Shown piece by piece: positions 6,688 to 10,120 of a stretch of DNA of 10,120 nucleotides. The notes below the pieces were generated by a model that searched no databases, was not told the origin of the DNA, and saw nothing but the letters and a program-made list of their open reading frames with translations. The first letter of the stretch is position 1, and each line of letters begins with the position of its first letter. The DNA is taken from the NCBI GenBank assembly GCA_028697435.1, contig JAQVFD010000054.1:1-10120 (forward strand). The letters run 5' to 3'. Source of the DNA: Clostridiaceae bacterium (GTDB taxonomy: Bacteria; Bacillota; Clostridia; Lutisporales; Lutisporaceae). Both the position numbers and the translations under genes were made by a program.

Positions 6688-6738
6688 TCACTTGCAAACA
6701 AGTGACGCAGACTTATTTTTTATTTGATCAGTACTCAT
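6688..6738 (-). pseudogene. Truncated N-terminal stub of a putative AbiEii toxin
   Basis: The ATG at 6738 overlaps the AbiEi stop as ATGA, the usual arrangement of AbiEi/AbiEii pairs. It reads MSTDQIKNKSASLVCK and then meets TGA at 6688-6690. The N-terminal look and position suggest the first residues of an AbiEii nucleotidyltransferase toxin; a functional protein would be about 200-300 residues. The reading frame ends inside a small inverted repeat TCACTTG-CAAA-CAAGTGA (6688-6705), close to the likely deletion point. No toxin-like sequence follows before the terminator. The match to AbiEii is from context and general resemblance, not alignment. Confidence 0.5.
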
Positions 6739-7337
6739 ATCATTACCTCTAAATAATTTTTAAGAATAGTCTTAACCTTGCAGATTTCCGCATACTCCAT
6801 AAGCAGCTCCAGGTTTCTATTACTATTTTTCAGATATTCCAGAAGAGCCTCTTTTACTATATCCATTCCTATCTGATTCCGATATCTTATACAATCACAC
6901 AGTGTTTTTTCCTTATTATATATAAGAATTTGTACACTGCCAACTTTCTCTTTTTGTATCCCGGCTTCAAAAATATCTTTTTTAAAGTAGTATATTTTTG
7001 TCGGAGGATAATGCGGCTTAACCACTTTTCTTTTTCTATCTATTGCAATACTAACCTCCATCGGTTTTACTGTAGTCATGTTATAAAATGATAGGGCCGA
7101 AATCAGGCAAATGACTCCTCCCTGTATGGCTTTTGAAACATCAACCATTCCCTGGTATCCTGTTTCATTCATACCAACCCAACGATAAAGCCCTCTTTTA
7201 ATTTTTTCAATTCTCCCGCCCTCTAGCAGCTTATTAAGATAAGTATTGTATATGCCGGCACTTATTATATCCTTGGTTCTGGCATATCCGCTACCGGATT
7301 TAAACACACTATATACTTTTTCTTCTATCTCATTCAT
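6735..7337 (-). CDS. Type IV toxin-antitoxin AbiEi family antitoxin, apparently orphan
   Basis: A 200-residue protein like AbiEi antitoxins, which in complete AbiE systems repress their own operon and counteract the AbiEii nucleotidyltransferase. Residues about 1-55 form the N-terminal winged helix (TKDIISAGIYNTYLNKLLEG, then IKRGLYRW). The C-terminal domain has the family-typical EKTLCDCIRYRNQIGMDIVKEAL at about 143-165. ATG at 7337 follows AAGGGTG with suitable spacing. The partner toxin that should follow on the same strand is missing apart from a 16-codon overlapping stub, so this antitoxin is probably an orphan relic, though the reading frame itself looks intact and may still act as a DNA-binding protein or as protection against related toxins elsewhere. 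It lies inside the tRNA-Ser-bounded region. Confidence 0.8.
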   Translation of the reverse strand: MNEIEEKVYSVFKSGSGYARTKDIISAGIYNTYLNKLLEGGRIEKIKRGLYRWVGMNETGYQGMVDVSKAIQGGVICLISALSFYNMTTVKPMEVSIAIDRKRKVVKPHYPPTKIYYFKKDIFEAGIQKEKVGSVQILIYNKEKTLCDCIRYRNQIGMDIVKEALLEYLKNSNRNLELLMEYAEICKVKTILKNYLEVMI

Positions 7338-7386
7338 ACAATCACCCTTTTATATTCTACGGCAACATTTTAAAAATTGCATGTTA

Positions 7387-7395
7387 ATTATAACA
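7387..7395 (-). promoter_or_regulatory. Extended -10 promoter of the AbiEi-like gene
   Basis: The minus strand reads TGTTATAAT, a perfect -10 hexamer with the extended TGn. There is no good -35 box. The start site would lie about 43 bases before the ATG. The promoter begins only about 20 bases from the tRNA-Ser fragment at 7414. Confidence 0.5.
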
Positions 7396-7413
7396 TTGGC
7401 TTAAAATAAATAA

Positions 7414-7436
7414 TGGCGGAGAGAGTGGGATTCGAA
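7414..7436 (-). repeat. Second tRNA-Ser 3'-end fragment (att-like)
   Basis: These 23 bases match the last bases of the intact tRNA-Ser gene (7698-7720) with one change, and the first 22 are identical to 5549-5570, including that same change. The fragment is minus-strand oriented like the tRNA. With 5549-5570 it brackets about 1.87 kb holding the 261-residue gene and AbiEi, as expected of direct repeats left by integration at a tRNA 3' end. It is joined to the inverted repeat GCCGG-ATGG-CCGGC (about 7437-7450). Confidence 0.7.
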
Positions 7437-7617
7437 GCCGGATGGCCGGCAGCCAACATTTTTAGCGAATTTCGGATTTTCTGTGGTTTTAAACAATTAT
7501 CTATCCATACTTGCTAGTGCCTGAACTTTTATGTTTCACAAAAAAGTTTTGCACTTATATGACAATATCCCTATATTTGCAGCATTTCATTTCATGCAAA
7601 TATTACGGGTTTTGTCA
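7437..7617. other. Non-coding gap between tRNA-Ser fragment and tRNA flank
   Basis: No gene is supported. The frames are short and closed by stops on both strands. The one notable feature is a perfect 9-bp inverted repeat, ATATTTGCA (7573-7581) and TGCAAATAT (7595-7603), with a 13-base spacer holding repeats of CATTT. Confidence 0.4.
7573..7603. repeat. 9-bp inverted repeat with 13-base spacer
   Basis: ATATTTGCA and TGCAAATAT are exact reverse complements. The position between two tRNA-Ser 3'-end copies would suit a recombinase or excisionase arm site, but nothing confirms this. Confidence 0.4.
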
Positions 7618-7637
7618 CTAATTAGTCATTTCTTTGT

Positions 7638-7723
7638 GGGTTCTCACCCTCTCTCTACAAAAAAATAAAACCGCCCTTCGGACAGTTTGATTTTTAGTGG
7701 CGGAGAGAGAGGGATTCGAACCC
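7638..7723. repeat. Inverted partial copy of the tRNA-Ser T-arm around its terminator
   Basis: GGGTTC-TCA-CCCTCTCTCT (7638-7656) is complementary to AGAGAGAGGG-ATTC-GAACCC (7704-7723), the T-arm and acceptor end of the tRNA gene, at all 16 outer positions. The two arms flank the tRNA terminator. The outside arm is also kept in the copy near 5494-5512, so it belongs to the duplicated unit. Confidence 0.55.
7659..7688 (-). terminator. Intrinsic terminator of the tRNA-Ser gene
   Basis: On the minus strand AAACTGTCC-GAA-GGGCGGTTT forms nine pairs (two of them G-U) and runs into TTATTTTTTT. It begins ten bases after the encoded CCA. Confidence 0.75.
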
Positions 7724-7788
7724 TCGGACCGCGTTAACAGTCACACGATTTCCAGTCGTGCGCCTTCGACCAACTCAGCCATCTCTCC
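7698..7788 (-). tRNA. tRNA-Ser, anticodon GGA
   Basis: Read on the minus strand this is a class II tRNA of 91 bases with a long variable arm. GGAGAGA pairs with TCTCTCC at the acceptor. The anticodon stem CACGA/TCGTG holds the loop CTGGAAA, giving anticodon GGA (reads UCC and UCU). The T-arm is GAGGG-TTCGAAT-CCCTC, the discriminator base is G, and the CCA is encoded. Its 3' end is the source of the partial copies at 5549 and 7414. Confidence 0.95.
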
Positions 7789-7972
7789 AAAAATAGAGCT
7801 TTTGCTCGTACTTAAGTATTATACTAAATAAGGCTTGAAATATCAACAGTATTTTGTTTGCTGTTTTACATAATTTTTATTCTTGAAATGCATGCAATGC
7901 TATGAAAATGGCAGTTTTTGTGTTAAAGTATTTATGTATCCATAATATTGAAAAAAATGTGAGGGAAAATTA

Positions 7973-9154
7973 ATGAGGCTTAATGTCGACAAGACCCTTT
8001 TGAAATACATATATATTGTTGTACTTGCCACTATTCTTTATATTATATACCGGCTGATTTCCAACTTTGAGTATATTATAGGAACCATTCTAAGCGCTTT
8101 GTCCGGATTGCTCGGTGTTTTGACTCCTTTGATAATTGCTCTTGTGGCTGCATATCTGCTTCATCCTGTAGTATGCTGGATTGAATGCAATGTTATGTAC
8201 AATAAAAAATTTACTGATGAAGAATATGGCATTACCGAAAAAAATAAAAAGTTAAAACGTACTATGAGTGTTTTTCTTACATACATGCTGGTTCTCAGTC
8301 TTTTTGTAATCCTTATTTATAGCTCCTATGCAATGATTGGGGGACAAATAAGCAGACAAGTAGATTTTAATTCTGTTATTGATTCTCTTATAAGTTATTC
8401 GGAAAGGTATTTCCACATTTTCGGTCAGATGAAATCCTGGCTTGAAAACAGCGGTTTGTCCGATAATCTAAAGCAGCAGTTGATAGGTACCGTGGACAGT
8501 GTCAACGACTTGTTAAGCTCTGCAATCTCCAATTTCTTCATTAAGATCAAAGCCTTCGGAAGCAATATAGTAAATATTGTCTTAGGACTTATACTTGCTT
8601 TCTATCTCTTAATGGATCTGGAATACTTCAGGGAACTGTATGATAAAACTACAAAGGCACTTATTAAAGAACAAAAACATGAAAAGTTAAGTAATTTGTT
8701 CGGAGATATTAATTCGATACTTTCCCAATTCATAAGGGGTCAGATGTTGGCGGCGTTAATTGTAGGTATATTGACTTCCATAGGGCTGTCTATTATAAGG
8801 CTTGACTTTGCAATACTCATAGGCATGACTGCTGGCATAGCAAATATCATTCCTTATTTCGGTCCGATAATGGGCTCTATACCTGCTGTAATTGTAGGAC
8901 TTCTCAGCGGAAGTCCCATTAAAGCTCTTCTTGCAGTCATCGTGCTTGTCGTGGTTCAGCAGATAGACGGCACCCTGATTTCTCCGAGGATTGTAGGAAA
9001 CAGTGTCGGGCTGCACCCGGTGTTTGTTATGCTTTCCATTATAATCGGCGGTGCATATTTTGGATTGTGGGGAATGCTCATTGCCGTTCCCATTGCTGCA
9101 ATTATTAAAATGTTCCTGGTCCGTTGGCTGGATGGTAAGAAATCATCTTGTTAA
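7973..9154 (+). CDS. AI-2E family transporter (UPF0118/PerM-like)
   Basis: A 393-residue polytopic membrane protein of normal length for the family. Members have been linked to autoinducer-2 export, Na+/H+ exchange and other fluxes, so the substrate cannot be assigned. Hydrophobic segments lie at about 12-30, 35-64, 98-123, 197-215, 256-277, 279-298, 302-330 and 345-382. A soluble part at about 125-195 sits between the third and fourth. Family signatures are PYFGPIMGSIPAVIVGLLSG at about 294-313 and QQIDGTLISPRIVGNSVGLH at about 329-348, followed by GGAYFGLWGMLIAVPIAAI. ATG at 7973 is preceded by GAGGGAAAA. It stands alone, divergent from tRNA-Ser and convergent with the next gene; no clear promoter was found upstream. 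Confidence 0.9.
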   Translation: MRLNVDKTLLKYIYIVVLATILYIIYRLISNFEYIIGTILSALSGLLGVLTPLIIALVAAYLLHPVVCWIECNVMYNKKFTDEEYGITEKNKKLKRTMSVFLTYMLVLSLFVILIYSSYAMIGGQISRQVDFNSVIDSLISYSERYFHIFGQMKSWLENSGLSDNLKQQLIGTVDSVNDLLSSAISNFFIKIKAFGSNIVNIVLGLILAFYLLMDLEYFRELYDKTTKALIKEQKHEKLSNLFGDINSILSQFIRGQMLAALIVGILTSIGLSIIRLDFAILIGMTAGIANIIPYFGPIMGSIPAVIVGLLSGSPIKALLAVIVLVVVQQIDGTLISPRIVGNSVGLHPVFVMLSIIIGGAYFGLWGMLIAVPIAAIIKMFLVRWLDGKKSSC

Positions 9155-9188
9155 TCGCATCTACTGCGCTTCGAAGCCCTGCCCTAAT

Positions 9189-9218
9189 CTCGTGTCTAGT
9201 GTCTCGTGTCTAGTGTCT
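9189..9218. repeat. 14-base tandem repeat, about 2.1 copies
   Basis: The unit CTCGTGTCTAGTGT occurs at 9189-9202 and 9203-9216 without change, with CT of a third copy following. It lies in the 84-base gap between the convergent AI-2E and receptor-like genes. Confidence 0.7.
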
Positions 9219-9221
9219 GAA

Positions 9222-9236
9222 GAATGCGACGCATTC
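9222..9236. repeat. Near-perfect palindrome between convergent genes
   Basis: GAATGCG-A-CGCATTC is symmetrical around one base. The loop is too small for an efficient terminator hairpin and no T-tract of note follows, so its role is unclear. Confidence 0.5.
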
Positions 9237-9238
9237 CT

Positions 9239-10120
9239 CTATTTCATATTCTTATACATAAGCCATTTTACCAAAGTCTCCACTGTCCTATTTAAAAGCT
9301 CCAGGCTTTTATATACCTCATCATAGGTTTCTGCAACTGACTTTACGGTATTCTCTGCGTCATACACCACACTGTTCAATACTTCTTGTATGTGAGTGGC
9401 TGATTCTGCCGATTCATCAGCCAGCATTTTCACTTTCATGGCAATTATTGCAGAACCCCTGCCTCCCGAACTTGCATTTTCCGCTTCAGCAGCGGAATTC
9501 ACCGAAAGCAGTTTACTCTCATCTATCATTATTGAGATTAGGCTAAGATTTTCTTTCATCTTATCGGTATATTGATCCAGTTTGATTATAAGCTCCTTGG
9601 AGTTCCTTGAATACTCCTCGATTTGAGCTGCCTCTTCCCTTAAATTTAAGTCTTTACTCTTACCCTTAAGCATCGTCTGGGTATATTTCATTATTTCCCT
9701 GGCATTCTCCATGGATTTATTTATATTTGATACTATTCCCTTGACAACCTCATTAGAGGATGAAAGATCTTCCTCCTTGTTAACGTTCAAGGTGCCAACA
9801 GAGCGCAATAATGCCTCCTCGGCAGCCTCCAGGCTTTGTGATGAAACCTGAACGTTGGAGAAAATATTATTGATGTTTTCATAGTAGCTGTGGGTGCTTG
9901 AGAGTATATTCCGGGCTCTTTTTAAAACAGCCGTAAACAATGTAGCTGCAACACCGAATTGAAAAAAATATAATATTATTCTGATATAACTGTTTTGAAC
10001 TGCAGCATCAAAACTCCAATTTGAACCTACTCTCAGGGTCTCTCCTATCATGATACCCAATACGGATAAACCGATAGTACGACTGATAAGCTTCATATCA
10101 AAATACATGCAGGCAAAGCC
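9239..10120 (-). CDS. Membrane protein with degenerate chemoreceptor signalling domain, N-terminus outside window
   Basis: The frame stays open past the last possible in-window ATG (10108) to the window edge, so the true start is probably beyond it. Numbered from that ATG, two hydrophobic segments (about 8-27 and 42-62) are followed by a long helical, coiled-coil-like region. The stretch DESKLLSVNSAAEAENASSG at about 196-215, then GRGSAIIAMKVKMLADESA, aligns by eye with the hairpin tip of methyl-accepting chemotaxis proteins (EQTNLLALNAAIEAARAGE...GRGFAVVADEVRKLA). Several residues that touch CheA and CheW are changed, and the conserved glutamate of the ARAGE part is missing. The domain is short and has no C-terminal receptor-binding pentapeptide. 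It may be a chemoreceptor-like protein that signals by another route, or a decaying one. Confidence 0.7.
   Translation of the reverse strand, partial: GFACMYFDMKLISRTIGLSVLGIMIGETLRVGSNWSFDAAVQNSYIRIILYFFQFGVAATLFTAVLKRARNILSSTHSYYENINNIFSNVQVSSQSLEAAEEALLRSVGTLNVNKEEDLSSSNEVVKGIVSNINKSMENAREIMKYTQTMLKGKSKDLNLREEAAQIEEYSRNSKELIIKLDQYTDKMKENLSLISIMIDESKLLSVNSAAEAENASSGGRGSAIIAMKVKMLADESAESATHIQEVLNSVVYDAENTVKSVAETYDEVYKSLELLNRTVETLVKWLMYKNMK

Noticed and set aside
6688..6705. TCACTTG-CAAA-CAAGTGA hairpin as a plus-strand terminator
   Set aside because: The T-tract begins about ten bases after the stem, too far for intrinsic termination, and a better terminator lies at 6640-6661.
9189..9218. 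Possible CRISPR-like array
   Set aside because: The two 14-base units are directly adjacent with no spacer, so this is a plain tandem repeat.

Overview
The window looks like a chromosomal segment from the class Clostridia (Bacillota). The signs are moderate-to-low GC, strong GGAG/AGGAGG-type ribosome binding sites, a TTG start, a tRNA-Ser with encoded CCA, and relatives of clostridial protein families (a CD0519/CD1768-like Gate membrane protein, an AI-2E family permease). Genus cannot be fixed from the sequence. Base composition is patchy: the Gate-protein/LysR pair is richer in GC, while the 5.8-6.6 kb ORF is very AT rich, which suggests different origins.

Left part (1-4.2 kb): a membrane-anchored PDZ/S41 serine protease on the minus strand has its own good promoter (TTGCCA-17-TACAAT). 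It is separated by an intrinsic terminator from an upstream minus-strand Gate-type membrane protein. That gene diverges from a LysR-type regulator. The 318-base gap between them holds a minus-strand promoter, a 30-base imperfect dyad suited to LysR binding, an 89-base element bounded by a perfect 9-bp inverted repeat with competing internal hairpins, and another 10-bp hairpin. The simplest reading is that the LysR protein controls the membrane protein and itself.

Middle part (4.2-7.8 kb): an accessory region. A RhuM-family gene lies tail-to-tail with the LysR gene. Beyond it, 23-base 3' ends of a tRNA-Ser gene occur as fragments at 5549 and 7414 in addition to the intact tRNA-Ser(GGA) at 7698-7788. 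The 5549 fragment is part of a roughly 100-base copy of the tRNA 3' end plus its terminator region. This is the signature of integration into the tRNA 3' end, but no integrase is present, so the region is best seen as the remnant of one or more nested elements. Its cargo is a 30-codon ORF with a strong ribosome binding site, an unrecognised 261-residue protein with a hydrophobic C-terminal part, and an AbiEi-type antitoxin. The AbiEi stop codon overlaps the start of a 16-codon stub that looks like the beheaded AbiEii toxin. RhuM and AbiE are both typical of mobile and defence islands.

Right part (7.9-10.1 kb): an AI-2E family membrane permease on the plus strand converges with a minus-strand gene that runs off the window. 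The latter has a receptor-like N-terminal membrane part and a degenerate chemoreceptor signalling tip. A 14-base tandem repeat and a palindrome lie between them.
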